DNA from: Voacanga thouarsii
Lineage: Eukaryota; Streptophyta; Magnoliopsida; Gentianales; Apocynaceae
Length of the DNA: 64,000 bases
Assembly: GCA_026120185.1 (NCBI GenBank)
Contig: JANUWF010002208.1
Coordinates: 2,604,001 to 2,668,000, forward strand
Direction: 5' to 3'
In this document: positions 47,978-59,794 of the stretch, piece after piece
Position numbering within the stretch: the stretch's first letter is position 1
Layout of the letters: every line of letters starts with the position of its first letter
The notes under the pieces: generated by a model
Database searches by the model: none
The model's input: only the letters and a program-made list of their open reading frames with translations
What the model was told of the DNA's origin: nothing
Made by a program: the position numbers and the translations under genes

Positions 47978-50900
47978 TTAGAAAATGTGAATTGTTTCAG
48001 TTCTTGATTTTGCACCCTTTCGAGAGTGTTGACCAGCAAGTCTACTAGATTTTCTCTTTACCACATGTTTCTGTCTCTTTCCAGATGAGACATGTGGTTT
48101 AGAGAAGGCAGAGGGTTGATGCGTATTTATTTTAGTGTAAAAATCATATAAAAATAAGCACATTTCTAATCAAGTTTTAATTAAAACGTTAACCCTAAAT
48201 TACATATATAGGCAAGCGTACTCATAATTAACATAGCATAGGGTTCAAATGAGTGTCGATCCTCAAGAAACAAGTATGCATTAATCACTTTTCTTTCATT
48301 ATTTAACCAACTCAATAAAGTGAAAAAGAAATATAATAAATAAAATAAAGTAAAAGAAAAGAAAAGAATATATACATGTCAAGGATGGAGAATTATGTAA
48401 CGCAAACCATTATTCTGGCAAACATAATCTTAAAGTACCTAATCATTATCATAACTAATTATTTTCTTGGCATCATGAAGGATTAAGATAGATTTACTTC
48501 TTTTCAATTCATGAAATCACTATCTTCTAGATAAATTAGCATTACTTGGTCTCGTCTCAACTAATTCATCCAAAAGATGCATTAAACACAATTCTTGATT
48601 AAATTCCCTTGGTCTCGGCGAATTTAAAAATGAGGCTAACCAATGAATCCTTGGTCTCTGCAGACATCAATTAATCTTTAATTACTTAGTCCTCATCAAT
48701 TAACCCTCTTAGTCTCGGTGAGTTAATAGATAACAAATATGAAATTAATAAAGTGAAACCACCATCAACCCTTTTGGTCTTAGCGAGTTAATAGAAAGAA
48801 CCAACCAATTAATCTCGTAATAAGCATAAGTAATTAAATTCCAAGAAGAAAAATCAATTAATCAAAAGATCAAATAACTCTAAATATTATGAATACCTAA
48901 AATAATGTCAAATTACAATAAAATAATTAATACATCATTGTTCAAGAAAAAGAAAATAAAGTAAAAAAAAGCACTCATAGATAAGCCTTATTCTTCTTCC
49001 TTTAAAGACCTTCTTGCACAACCCTCCTTGAATTGAAGAATTCCTCTTTTGATTTGAGTGATTTTCTGTTATGATCTATGAATTTCCTCCTTCTCTCTAG
49101 TGTTTTTCATCTATTTATAGGCTTAGGAAGTGCCTAAACTCGTTGGTATAGGGTTTTTGGCCGAGTAAAAGTAGGAAGATACTAAAATTCTGCAGATTAC
49201 CAAAAATCGCGTGCGAAAATCAAGGCACTACCTCCTTATCAAGGCACAGCCGGTGCCGCCTTGGCTGCTGGAGTCAACGCCGGTTGTGTTCTGTTTCTTC
49301 AGTTGTTTGCCGATTTTTTCTTGATTTCTTTGCACTATTTTCCAGAGTACAGCCAGCGCCAGTTCTAACTTCACAATCGGTGCTTGTTCGGTTCTGTTCT
49401 AGACATTTCACTAATTTTTTTGTCGCCTTGAAGTGTGTGCCAATAGTATGTGGCTGGCGGCGGTTCCTTTGCCCTGTTCGGCATTGCCTCTGCTCTATTT
49501 TGCGACATTTTTATATTTTACCCGTAAAATCTGAAATAATGCACAAAATACCTTCCCAAGGGTAAAATCTTAAATATGAATAAATATGACTAGTTATTGA
49601 ACAAAATGTATCACAAAATAGCCTTAAATAATTAGGAAAAATATGATTAATTTAGGCCCTATTAAGGGTGCTACACCTTCTTGAATCGGGGACTTTTTCT
49701 TGGTTTGCACAATAATAGGCACTTCCTCCATTGTAGGCTATTCTTGTTCAGTTTCTTCCTCAATGTCTGGTTCCTCTTCTATTGCATGTGCTTGAGCAGA
49801 TACTATAGATGCAAACACCGAGTCATCTATTTTTGCTTTCTTTTCCACTGTTGACAGTCTTTTGCCAAGATTTTGAAGTTCTGAACTGAGGCCATCCAGT
49901 TTAACAGCCAATGAGTTGATAGCGTCCAAAATACTTTCAGATAGTGCCTTGTCCTTTCCTTTTTCTTTAGCAGAGGATTCTTCTTGAGGATCTTCCTCAA
50001 TTTTTCTTTTTGCCCCAACTGAAGGGGCATTCTTTCTTTCTGCTTTTATTTTCAACAATCATTCATTTTCCTCACCTTCAGTATTTCGGAGTAACTTCCA
50101 TTCATTGCCCGTTCTCACATATCCCATTCTCTCAAAATAATCAAAGCTATAAATATTCATTTTTGACGGGGCACAGGGAACTGAATTTAAATCAATATTA
50201 AAATATCTAAAGACCTTTGTTAACAGATTTCTAAATGGCAAGACTTTTCTAGAGGTATTTATAGATTGCAGTATTTACTTAGCAGCTAAAAACCCAAAAC
50301 TAATTTGCCTTTCCTCTGCTAAAGCTAACATAATTACCATCTGCAAAATATTTATGGAGGTCTTATGACCAAAACTTGGTACCACCATGGTAGAAACCAT
50401 ATGGTGTAAGATCCTCCCTACTCCATTCAGCCATTTAGTATTTCTATTACCTGAATTCTCAAAACTCCTTCCTCCAGCAAATAGTTTTTCAAATTTCTTT
50501 AACTAAAACATGTCACTTCCCTCTGAAAATTTATTTAATTCAAAATATTGAACCCCTCCGTCTCTTACTTCATAGATTCTATTCAGTAGATGATGATCAA
50601 ACTCAATACTCTTTCCTCTAACTCTAGAAATGTACCAACGAATCATAAATTCTCTCCTAATCTTCTCAAGACATCCTTTCTTCAGATTGGCATAAAATTC
50701 CCAAACGAGTGGGGTAAATAATTTTTCATCAATAGACAGTAAACTACCCCAACCAATAGACTCAAACATATCCAACACATTTGAGAGGTTCAGAAAGAAC
50801 GATAGATTAACACAATAGAAATAACATTTCTATTTCTAGAAACCCATTCATTGTAATCAGATTCACTCTTAAAATTAATAAATCGGAGTACCTGATTTTC

Positions 50901-51077
50901 GAAACTTTATTGTTCCAGTGAAGATTTCGAAGAATCATAATGTGATGCTGAGAAGTCTGGTTCTGGTGAAACTTCTTTTCCTTTTGCTTTGTTAAATGTT
51001 GAACCTTTTTTCTTCATCTTTGGAGACATTTTTTGTACCTTCTTGGGTTTTAGTGCAAATGATTTTATTTTTGCCAT
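47978..51077 (-). pseudogene. Envelope-like extra ORF of SIRE B, split by a solo LTR
   Basis: On the minus strand the ATG at 51077 opens a Lys/Ser-rich N-terminus ('MAKIKSFALKPKKVQKM'). The globular region at 50778-50503 contains 'LFTPLVWEFYANLKKG', 'RWYISRVRGKSIEFD' and 'LLNRIYEVRDGGVQYFEL', the clearest match in the window to the putative plant transposon protein domain. The acidic coiled-coil tail 50058-49738 has 'LDGLSSELQNLGKRLSTVE', aligning with the SIRE A tail. The basic C-terminus ('KRQKHVVKRKSSRL') lies beyond the inserted LTR, ending at 47978. Stops and frameshifts are scattered through the middle. Function is unknown; no membrane anchor is seen. Confidence 0.7.
48117..49664 (-). 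mobile_element. Solo LTR (family S, copy 1)
   Basis: 1,548 bp, flanked by an exact 5-bp TSD agggt (48112-48116 and 49665-49669). On the plus strand it starts TGATGCGTATTT and ends GGCCCTATTA. On the minus strand it begins TAATAGGGCC (TG decayed to TA; copy 2 keeps TGATAGGGGC) and ends ATACGCATCA. No internal domain is present. The end style is like gypsy elements whose LTR is followed by a TGGCGCC-type PBS (inference). It contains repeated 'ccttggtctcggcgaa' words at about 48550-48790. Confidence 0.88.
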
Positions 51078-51552
51078 TGAGAAGATTAGGGCTTTAACTG
51101 TCGATTGTTTAGAGAGGAAGAACTCAGAGAGTTTTTAGAAGATGGAGTGTATAGTCATCGGTTACAGAAATTGGAAGAGAGAAGAAACGAAGTCCCTTTG
51201 AATGTCTAGAAAGTTGTGATAGAAAGCACATTGAAAAGATAACTTAACTCAGAGATTAAGAAAAACTGTGTTGAGAAAGGCGCAAGCCCTTTTTTTTTTA
51301 AATTCAAAAATTGAAATATGGAAGCAGTTATTTAAAAGGGAAATATGAAGTATAAAAAATGTTTTAGATTTTGAACCAAACCGAAATATTCATCCAAATG
51401 GAACTTTTTCAGGAATGAGTTTTTAAGTGGGTTTTGGACTCAAATACTACGTCTAAAAAATTTGATGGTGCATTTTGGATACAAACACTGCATCCAAAAA
51501 CATCGTTTTCACTAATCCTGCAAAATAAAGAAAACTTGTGCAACCAGGTTAG

Positions 51553-52010
51553 TTATGTGATTTTTGTAATTCCAAGACCTCTTCTTAGATTGTTGAATCT
51601 TTTTTCGACCAGAGGTTTTGTAAAGATATCAGCAAGTTGTTCATTAGTTAAAATACATTCAACATATACATCGCCTTTAAGCACATGATTACGGATAAAA
51701 TGATGTTTAACTTCTGTATGCTTTGTCCTAGAATATTGAATTGGGTTTTTTGTTAGATTGATAGCACTTGTATTGTCACATAATATAGGTACGCAATTAA
51801 AGTTAAGACCAAAATCAAGAAATGTATTTTTCATCCACAAAATTTGTGTGCAACAACTGCTGATTGCAATATATTCGGCCTCAGTTGTGAATAAGGATAT
51901 ACAAGCTTACTTTTTGCTATGTCATGACACTAGAGTGTGTCCAAGAAATTGACAATGGCCATTTGTGCTTTTTCTTTTCACTTTGTAGCCCGCATAATCT
52001 ACATCAATGT
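51553..52010 (-). pseudogene. Copia RNase H remnant, SIRE B
   Basis: 51840-51553 is open and contains 'ILCDNTSAINLTKNPIQYS', 'RTKHTEVKHHFIRNH', 'NEQLADIFTKPLVEKRF' and 'LRRGLGI', a normal C-terminal half of copia RNase H. Upstream, 'TEAEYIA'-like sequence at about 51890 and 'YVDYAGYKVKRK' near 51990 are in broken frames. Confidence 0.82.
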
Positions 52011-53160
52011 ATCTTATAAGATCAAATGTGTTAGTGTGAGGATACTATAAGCTATAATCATATGTGCCGATTAGATATCGAATGATGCGTGTTACTGCAT
52101 ATAGGTGCGATTCCTTTGGACATGATTGAGAATGGGCACAAAGACACACTGAAAACATAATATTAGGCCGGCTAGCTGTAGGATAGAGTAAGCTTCCAAT
52201 CTATCTTCTTACCTTTTTCATCTTGATCAAGTTTTATAGAAGTACTCATAGGTGTGTAGATTTCTTTGGCTTCATTCATATCAAATCTTTTGAGCAACTC
52301 CTTGACATACTTAACTTAATTTATGAAAATTCCATCCTTGGTTTGCTTAATTTGCAGCCCGAGGAAGAAGTTTAGTTCTCTCATTATACTCATTTCAAAT
52401 TCTTGCTGCATTGTCTTAACAAACATTTTGCACAAGGAGTCATTAGTAGCACAAAAAATGATATCATCTACATAAATTTGAACAATAAATAGATCACCTG
52501 AATTTTTTAGATTTAATGAACAAAGTGGTATCGATCAAGCCTCTTGAAAAACCTTTTGAAATAAAAAATCCACTAAGCCTCTCATACCAAGTTCATGGAG
52601 CTTGTTTTAACCCATAAAGAGCTTTAGAAAGTTTGAAAATATGATTTGGAAAATGCTCATGAATAAAACCAGGAGGTTGTTCAATATATACTTCCTCCTC
52701 AATAAAACCATTTAGCAATGCATTCTTAACATCCATTTGATAGAGCATGAAATTTTTGAAGGAAGCAAAAGCAAGAAGCATTCTTATAGATTCTAGTATA
52801 GCAACGGGAGCAAATGTCTCATCATAACCAATACTCTCTTTTTTATTGAATCATTGGGCGACCAATCTAGCTTTATTTCTAATCACAGCTCCGTTTTTAT
52901 CAAGTTTATTTCTAAGTACCCACTTGGTACCAATAACATGACGATCAAGTGGTCTAGGAATAAGTTTCCAAACTTGATTTCTTTCAAATTGGTTTAATTC
53001 TTCTTGCATAGCAATAATTCAAAATTCATCATGCAGTGTTACATCAATACAGTTAGGCTCTATATTTGAGAGAAGAGCAAAGTTATCTATGAAGTACCAT
53101 CTAGTTTTAACTCCATAGCTTGGATTACCGATGATTTATTTTTTGGGATGACGTATTTTG
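52011..53160 (-). pseudogene. Copia reverse transcriptase remnant, SIRE B
   Basis: Minus-strand landmarks in order: 'MQEELNQFERNQVWKL' near 53000, 'NKLDKNGAVIRNKARL' near 52890, the 189-bp open piece 52781-52593 ('MLYQMDVKNALLNGFIEEE', 'VYIEQPPGF', 'ALYGLKQAP'), the intact Y-V-D-D motif near 52470, and 'ELNFFLGLQIKQTKDGIF' near 52360. Stops and small indels lie between them. Confidence 0.82.
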
Positions 53161-53216
53161 TATTTTCAATCCTTTGGTAATTGATGATCCGTAGAATCTT
53201 CAATTTGTTCCTTTTC

Positions 53217-54060
53217 TTATTCAGCTTGTTGTTCTTCAATTTCTTCTTCTTTTACATAAGTATCTAGCGGTGGAGCTTTGAGTTGGTCCTTTCTTACTTC
53301 ATTTGAACCTCCTACATTATTATCATCTTTTATTGGAGCATAAATGTTAGATTCATCAAACATAACATGTATGGGTTCTTCCACACATAGAATTTTTGTA
53401 TTATACACTCTATATGCCTTTTTATTGGAAGAGTATCCAAGAAATATGATCTTATCAGATTTGCTATCAAATTTTCCAATATTGTCTCGGGTATTAAGGA
53501 CAAAACATTTACAACCAAACACTTTAAAATAAGAGATTGATAGAGTTTTGTCAAAGAGAAGTTCAAAAGATGTTTTTCTCAAAAACGGTCTCAGCATAAC
53601 TTGGTTTACAATATAGCAAGCTGTATTAACAGTTTCAGCCCAAAAGTATTTTGGAAGGGTGTTTTTACAAAGCATGGATCTAGCCATTTCTTGTAAGATT
53701 TTTCTTCTCAACAACACCATTTTGTTGAGGTGTTTTGGCTGTTGAAAAATTGTGAAATACTCCATTTTCATCACAAAAGTGTGTAAATTTATTATTGCAA
53801 AATTCTTTACCATTATCACTTCTAATAGAAATTAGTTTGCATCCAATAGAGTTTAGGACGCGTTTGATCAGTTTTGAAAATTTAGAAAAGGCTTCGTCCT
53901 TTTATATAAGAAATAAAGTTCAAATAAATCTAAAGAAATCATCAACTAGCACATATGCATACTTTTTATCACCGAGACTAACAGTCCTCATTGGTCCAAA
54001 CAAATCTATATGAATTAATTCAAAAGGTTTTAAGGTTGAAATAATTTTCTAGGGTTTAAA
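53217..54060 (-). pseudogene. Copia integrase remnant, SIRE B
   Basis: Near 54000 the first catalytic D is in 'DLFGPMRTVS'. Near 53820 the second is kept in 'IRSDNGKEF', and near 53710 the third falls in 'NGVVEKKN'. So all three acidic residues remain visible, unlike SIRE A, although the frame is broken at about 53930-53890 and 53710. 53690-53217 is open with 'MLCKNTLPKYFWAETVN', 'FKVFGCKCFVLNTR' and 'IIFLGYSSNKKAYRVYN'. Confidence 0.82.
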
Positions 54061-54201
54061 GGAAGTTTTAATTTGTTTTCCAAATTGGCATGCATAATAA
54101 ATTTTGCTTTTATCAAACTTCATTTTGGACAGTCCCCTAACAAGTTCTTTTGAGGATAGTTTATTTAGCAAATCAAAAGATACATGACCTAATTTTCTAT
54201 G

Positions 54202-54640
54202 TCAAAGATAACCATCATTGTCATGTATGGAGAGGCATCTAATACCATGAGCTATAAGGTCATTTAGATAGAATATATACACATTTCTAACATGGTTGGC
54301 AACAAAGATTGTTTTAAGATTTGAGCTATCCATGATAGAATAAGAATCCTTTTCAAAAATGACTTCGCAGCTATTATCACATAGTTGGCTAATGCTAAGC
54401 AAATTATATTTCAAATCATCAATTAGTAATACTTACTTTATAATGGTTGAGGAACCTTTACCAATATTACCAATGCCAAGAATCTTTCCTTTCTTCTTAT
54501 CTCCAAAAGTAATGAATCCTTTATTTGTGGTCTGTACATCTTCTAACAAGGTTGCATCTTCAGTCATGTGTCTTGAACAATCGCTGTCTAAGAACCACTT
54601 GGTGAAACTCATTTTCTCCAAAGAATGTGCCTATACATGA
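54202..54640 (-). pseudogene. Protease and GAG-pre-integrase remnant, SIRE B
   Basis: 54621-54433 contains 'TKWFLDSDCSRHMTEDATL', the copia protease motif with catalytic D intact and the usual G replaced by D, followed by 'ITFGDKKKGKILGIGNIG'. After a stop, 54414-54202 contains 'KYNLLSISQLCDNSCEVIF' and 'VYIFYLNDL', the GAG-pre-integrase segment. Order and spacing are normal. Confidence 0.8.
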
Positions 54641-54699
54641 GAAGGAGGAGTGATTTTTAATACCCACACTTTCTTAGGTCCATGGGGGTGAGTAGCATT

Positions 54700-54850
54700 T
54701 CCTTTTATTTTCCAAAAAGTTATTCCACCGGATTCCACTTTTTTTTTTTTAATATGACATCTGGATGCTATATGTCCCAATTTTTCACAATATGTGTATG
54801 CTTTGTGTGTCGTGTAACATGAGACAGCTTTAACAAATTGAGGCTTGTGT
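54700..54850 (-). pseudogene. Second gag zinc knuckle remnant, SIRE B
   Basis: On the minus strand near 54800-54750 the frame reads 'AYTYCEKLGHIASRC', a zinc knuckle whose first Cys is Tyr. The sequence stops matching SIRE A at about 54850, where the truncated LTR begins. Confidence 0.65.
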
Positions 54851-55659
54851 AATTGAATACCAAGAATAATAATCAGCCAATCAAAATATCAGACAACTCT
54901 AAATATCATGAGTATCTAAACAACGTTGAATTACCATAAAAAAATTAACATATCATTATCAAATAAAAGAAAACAAAGTAAAAGAAAGCACTCATATATA
55001 AGCCTCCTTCTTCTTCCTTTGAAGACCTTCTTGTACAACCCTCTTTGAATTTGAAGAATTCCTCATTTAATTGAGTAATTTTCTATGATGATCAATGAAT
55101 TCTCCTATTTTCCTTATGTTTTTCATCTATTTATAGGCTTAGGAAGTGTCTAAACTTGTAGGTACAAAGTTCTTGGCCGAGTAGGAGTTGGAAGATACGA
55201 AAATTCCTCATATTACCGAAAATCGCATAGAAAAATCACAGCACCACCTTAGCTTCAGGGCACAGCCAACACTACCTTGGCTCTCAGAGCTAACACCGAT
55301 TGTGTTATGTTCCTCCACTCGTTCGTCGATATTTCTTTGAATTTTGCACAATGTGTTCAGAATGTAGCCGGCGCCGCCTTGGTTCTGTTCTACTCTGTTT
55401 CAACAATTTTTCCGTTGCTTCGAAGTTCGTTTCAACAATGCATAGCCGGCGCCGGTTCTAAGGTCCTAGCTGGTGCCGCCTCTCCTCTGTTTTGCAACAT
55501 TTTTATTTCATTTTACCCTAAAAATCTGAAATAAAGAACAAAATACCTTTCCAAGGGTAAAATCTCAAATATGAAGGAATATGACTAGTTATTAAATAAA
55601 ATGTATTACAAAAGAACCTCGAAAAATTAGGAAAAACATGACTAATTAAGCCCCTATCA
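54851..55659 (-). mobile_element. Truncated LTR (family S, copy 2)
   Basis: 809 bp aligned with about 48832-49664 of copy 1, in the same orientation, ending on the plus strand in AGCCCCTATCA. The other roughly 715 bp of the LTR are missing. The adjacent host sequence, the coiled-coil part of SIRE gag corresponding to about 36240-36770 in SIRE A, is missing too. One deletion that removed both is the simplest explanation, so no TSD can be recovered. Confidence 0.82.
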
Positions 55660-55692
55660 ATCTTCTTCTTTAGACTTAGTTCTATTTAGGTC

Positions 55693-56625
55693 CTAGGTCC
55701 ATATCAATCCTTTACCTTTCTTTGCCTTCAACTCCTTCTTCTTTTTAAGCATTCTGCCTTTCTTTCCTTTTGCAACTGGACAATCAGTAATGAAGTGTTT
55801 AGTGCTTTTGCATTCATAACATTGAGGTTCGAACGCTGAGGATTGTCGTTTTCTTTTTATGAACTTCTTTCCTCTTTTGAAGTTTCTTTTGCTGAACATC
55901 CTCCTAAATTTCTTTGCTATCATTTCCAGATCTTCATTATCTACTTCAGTTTCATCACTACTGTCAGATTGACTAGTTTCTTCATCCTATTTTTCAGCTT
56001 TCAATGCTATTCCCTTTTTACCTTTATCATGATCTTCAGATTCCTGAAACATTTTGAGTTTCATTTCATGTGTTAGAAGAGAGCCGATCAGCTCTTCAGT
56101 TGGTAAGGATTTTAAATCTTTGGATTCTTCTACGGCAAGATCTTTAGGCTGCCAGCTTTTAGGTAATTCATCTAGAATTTTTTGATTTTGTTCCCCAAGG
56201 GAATAAACCTTCTTATAAGCTTTGAGACTATTTGTGATATTTGTGAATCTAGTGAACATATCAGTAATTCTTTCATTTGGCTTCATTGTGAATAATTCAT
56301 AATCATGAATTAGAAGCCCCAATTTGGATTCCTTAATTTAGTTTGCCCCCTCATGGTTGACCTAGAGTAATTTCCACATGTCATAGGCTGAATCACAACC
56401 ACTAACTCGATTGTATTCAGTCGCATCTAGTGCACAACATAAGATGTTCATAGCTTGAAAATTCAATGTCATCTTGGCATTGTCTTCAATATTAAACTCA
56501 TCATTTTGTTTAGACATTTTTACGCCATCAATAATTTTTGATGGAATAAAAAGACATTTCTCTATCAAATTCCACAACTCAAAGTTGATTGAGTACACAT
56601 AGATTTTCATTCTATTTTTTCAGAA
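55693..56625 (-). pseudogene. Gag N-terminal (UBN2-type) region, SIRE B
   Basis: 56610-56362 reads 'MKIYVYSINFELWNLIEKC', 'AMNILCCALDATEYNRVSG' and 'YDMWKLL'. After a short broken stretch, 56322-55987 reads 'DYELFTMKPNERITDMFTR', 'LDELPKSWQPK' and 'LPTEELIGSLLTHEMK'. 55923-55693 is lysine-rich and holds 'QCYECKSTKHFITDCP', an intact CX2CX4HX4C zinc knuckle. It is the better preserved of the two SIRE gags at the knuckle but is cut off from its coiled-coil region by the deletion. Confidence 0.8.
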
Positions 56626-56748
56626 TCTGTAGTTGTTTCCATTGAACAAAAGAGGTCGATTCATTGAAGATCCTTTAACATATGGAAGAGAGGACGAGCT
56701 TGCCATGAAGATCTTTCCTACAAGGTTGTTAAACCAAGAATATGTAGA

Positions 56749-56766
56749 TCAAGCTCTGATACCAAA
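56749..56766 (-). other. Primer binding site of SIRE B
   Basis: On the minus strand TTTGGTATCAGAGCTTG directly follows the 5' LTR; TGGTATCAGAGC is the exact initiator-tRNA-Met site. Confidence 0.92.
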
Positions 56767-57956
56767 TGAAAACCCTTAGAGGGGGGAGGGGGTAAATAAG
56801 GTTTTTGGTAAACTAAAATTTTTAAGTAGTCTATTATACAGAATATTAATGTGTCTTTAAGTTTCTTGGACCAACTTCATAGCAACAGAGAAAGATATCC
56901 AAGAAAACTTTGAGAAATATCTAGATTCAGACTAAGGTAAGAAATACAATGCAGTTAATATTATATACACAGAAATGAGACACAGAATGTATAATGGTTC
57001 GATCTACCAAGATCTACATTCACTACCTTAAGCTCACACTTAAGGATTTTCAACCAAATTTCATTTACTCAATTTAATGAAATCAAACTGCACCAAATAC
57101 AAGAGAGGATCACCCACTTGGTTTTCCAAAACCTTTCAACAAACTAATCAAATCAAGGTTCATCCCAGATGGGTTTTACACTATAACCTTGTTATACAAA
57201 AGAGATTGAATATTAATGGAACTCATAAAAGCTCACTTGTTTGAGCAGATGTGCACCAAGGAAAAAGCACAAACATTTTTACCTTTTAGACACAATTTGA
57301 ATTCACTTTGAAGCACTTGGATAAAGGAGATTTTTATTTTTTATAAAGCAAAAGTGTTTCTTAGAAGGATACCATAAAAATCTTATGTCAAATCAAATTT
57401 ATAAACTTTATATAGAGACATAAAGTGAAGTACCAACGGCTATAAAACGGTTATAATTTTACTGTCAAATTTACCCAAGTTTTGGACTAATGTTTCGGAG
57501 ATGATGCATCCAAAAGGTAAGTCTAAAATGACACTTTTTTAGGTAGAAATGATTTGACATAGTTTACAGGATTTTGGATGAAAAATCATCCAAACTACTT
57601 AGTCCAAAATTCAGAGATTTAAAAACTTTGAAATCTTTTTCTTTATATGCTTCAAGGTAAAAATAAATTGAATCATAAGGTAAATAGACATAGCAATTAA
57701 CAAGAAATATCTTAATAACAATTTCTAGTCTAAAGTTCTTCCATAAGGACTTCTTGGTATGTATTCTCATAAGCTTTAAATTTGTCTTGATCACTCATTC
57801 TTGAATTCCATTGCTCAAGAGTTGCTTAGCAATCTTATTTGAATGCCTTAGAAGAACTGAAGTCAAACATTTTCTATCACATATAGATCATACAAGTTAA
57901 TCCACATCAATGATTGCCATAAGTCAAAACATAGAAAAAAGCCCTTAGGGCTAACA
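56767..57956 (-). repeat. 5' LTR of SIRE B
   Basis: 1,190 bp. On the plus strand it starts TGAAAACCCTTAGAGG and ends GGGCTAACA; direct repeat of 45354-46550. Confidence 0.92.
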
Positions 57957-57961
57957 AACAC

Positions 57962-58275
57962 CAATAACAATAAATCACAATAAAACACCAATAACACCAA
58001 TCACTCTTCCCGATATCATCTTTTCCCTTTCCTCCTTGTCACTTTCTCTCCTCAGTCCTCCTTTCCCTCTTCCCTTCACTTGTCATCTCCCTCTTCGTCT
58101 TCCTTCTAGTGAAATGAGATAATATTAACTACATTCTTTAAAAGGATACAACTTTCATGCTTGATTTGGCAAGTTTAATTCATGTGATGTCGTACAAACT
58201 CCAATGCACTAATTTTCTATAATTATATTCATATAAAACTATCTCTATTCATGGCATCTCTTCATCCTCGCACAG

Positions 58276-58307
<32 letters not shown>

Positions 58308-58657
58308 TTCTCTAGGTTTTTGTATTTCTTTATTTGAACCCTTCATGCAAAATTTACTTTTTCAGCCATCAGTCATTAGTGGATTTCAAAAAACCACAAA
58401 GAGACTAGGATTTCTTCTTCGGTTCTCTTTCTCAGAGATTGGGAGTCGTAATTCATTTGAAAGGTGGTCAAATTTTGAATTTGTTTTCAAAGAAAAAGAT
58501 TTTGATGTGTTTTTCTTTCCAAGCTAACCACTTCCTCTTGATTTTAAGTGAGATACTTTTGAGGGCTTTTTTTTTTATTTAGCTTTTTACTCATCTTCTT
58601 CATCTGAAAATGTGTTTGATAATGAAACTGAACTTCTTTTGGTTTGTTGTGATGTGA
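57962..58657. other. CACTA interior, upstream of the RKD fragment
   Basis: It contains C/T-rich sequence (58010-58110) and an (AT)n tract at about 58279-58307. The frame 58345-58527 could be the 5' part of the captured RKD-type gene, but I cannot recognise its N-terminus. Confidence 0.45.
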
Positions 58658-59660
58658 ATCAGTGGAAGTTCTGGACATGCTGCTTTGGATTTCCAATTTG
58701 ATCTGCCTATTCAAGAGACTGCTTTTAATATTGTTCCTCTGATGGAGAATCTACTTGTGCATGATCATTTCTACTCTCTAATGGATTTTGAACAAAGCTA
58801 GAGCATGGTTTAAGGTTATCATACATTAGAACATGGATTTTGAATGACATTACCTTTACTGAGATTATTTTTCTTTTTTCAGAAGAAATATGGAGTGGTC
58901 TTGGAAACGAATTCAGAGTGAGGAATCATGAAATGCATCTTGAATTTAATATTGAGGTGAACCAGCCACTGTTATTGTGTGACGACTATCAAGGTATCAC
59001 TTCAAACGAAGTTCCTGTGGAGAAGAAGATGATCTAGAGGCGGAGAGAGGAGAAGGGTAGTAGCTCTAAGACATTATCAAGAGCAACTATTTCAAAGTAC
59101 TTTTACATGCTAATCACTCAAGCGGCCAAAGAATTGAATTTTGGCCTAACCCTTCTCAAGAAAAGATGTAGAGAGTTGAGAATTCGTCAATGGACTCACA
59201 GAAAGTTAATGAGCTTGGAGACCTTAATCAAGAAAGTTTAGGTTCTCTCTCACACACTTGTGCATGAATGAAAAATGAGGGAAAAACTTACATTATAGAT
59301 ATGCATGTATGAACGATTCATAAGTAAATAATAACCGGAATGAATGTATCTCCACCGATAATATGTAGAAATCACTCTGATTTGTAGGAAATGCGAAATG
59401 AAGGAGAAAAATGACATATGTCTAAGAAGAAGTTGAGAGAAGCCATTGAGATATTAGAACATGAGAATAAGTTGATGAAAGAAATCCCTGATATGCAGTT
59501 GGAGGACCAAACAAAGCGACTAAGACAAGCATGCTTCAAGGCCAACTATAAGAAAATAAAACTTATGGTGATGATGAAATCTCAATACTTAACAGAGAGA
59601 GATAAAAAAGGTGTTAATGAGGACTCCTTACCAAGAAGGGTCAACAAACTTAAACCCTGA
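58658..59660 (+). pseudogene. RKD-type RWP-RK transcription factor fragment captured in CACTA
   Basis: Three exon-like segments with splice signals. Segment 1 (58658-58800) is an acidic, Leu/Phe-rich activation-like region. Segment 2 starts after an acceptor 'ttttttcag' at 58882 and ends at 59241 before a GT donor. It carries '[13 protein letters not shown]', '[19 protein letters not shown]' and '[15 protein letters not shown]', the RWP-RK DNA-binding domain in which RWP has become QWT. Segment 3 (59388-59660) after 'gatttgtag' carries 'EAIEILEHENKLM' and 'KRLRQACFKANYKK', the conserved RKD tail. The 146-bp intron keeps phase 0. Stops at 59034, 59239 (apparently CAG to TAG) and 59412 make it a pseudogene. 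Functional RKDs act in the nucleus of egg and early embryo cells. Because introns are kept, capture was at the DNA level. Confidence 0.85.
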
Positions 59661-59794
59661 TCTTTTTTCGTATTTTCAGATTTGGAGAGGCTTTTAACCC
59701 TGTTAATTTCAAAGTGTCCATTACTTCATTTGCATAAAACAATAGCAATGGGATGACTTAAGTTGAACTTTAGAAGGAAAAGAGAAAATTATAC

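Larger units (their letters stand above)
45354..57956 (-). mobile_element. SIRE/Maximus-type Ty1/copia element B, nested in CACTA
   Basis: On the minus strand, 12,603 bp with LTRs at 56767-57956 (5') and 45354-46550 (3'). The flanks are aatac (45349-45353) and aacac (57957-57961), a 5-bp TSD with one mismatch. Module order is as in SIRE A, and related coding pieces align along the whole length, but the LTRs are shorter (about 1.19 kb) and the LTR sequences are not closely related. Two LTRs of one other family are inserted: a complete solo LTR in the envelope-like ORF and a truncated one in gag. The gag coiled coil is deleted beside the latter. LTR divergence is about 9-10% over a 210-bp comparison by eye. 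Confidence 0.92.

Noticed and set aside
47758..48039. Small hydrophobic minus-strand protein
   Set aside because: AT-rich 3' region of SIRE B; the hydrophobicity comes from T-rich codons, with no counterpart in SIRE A.
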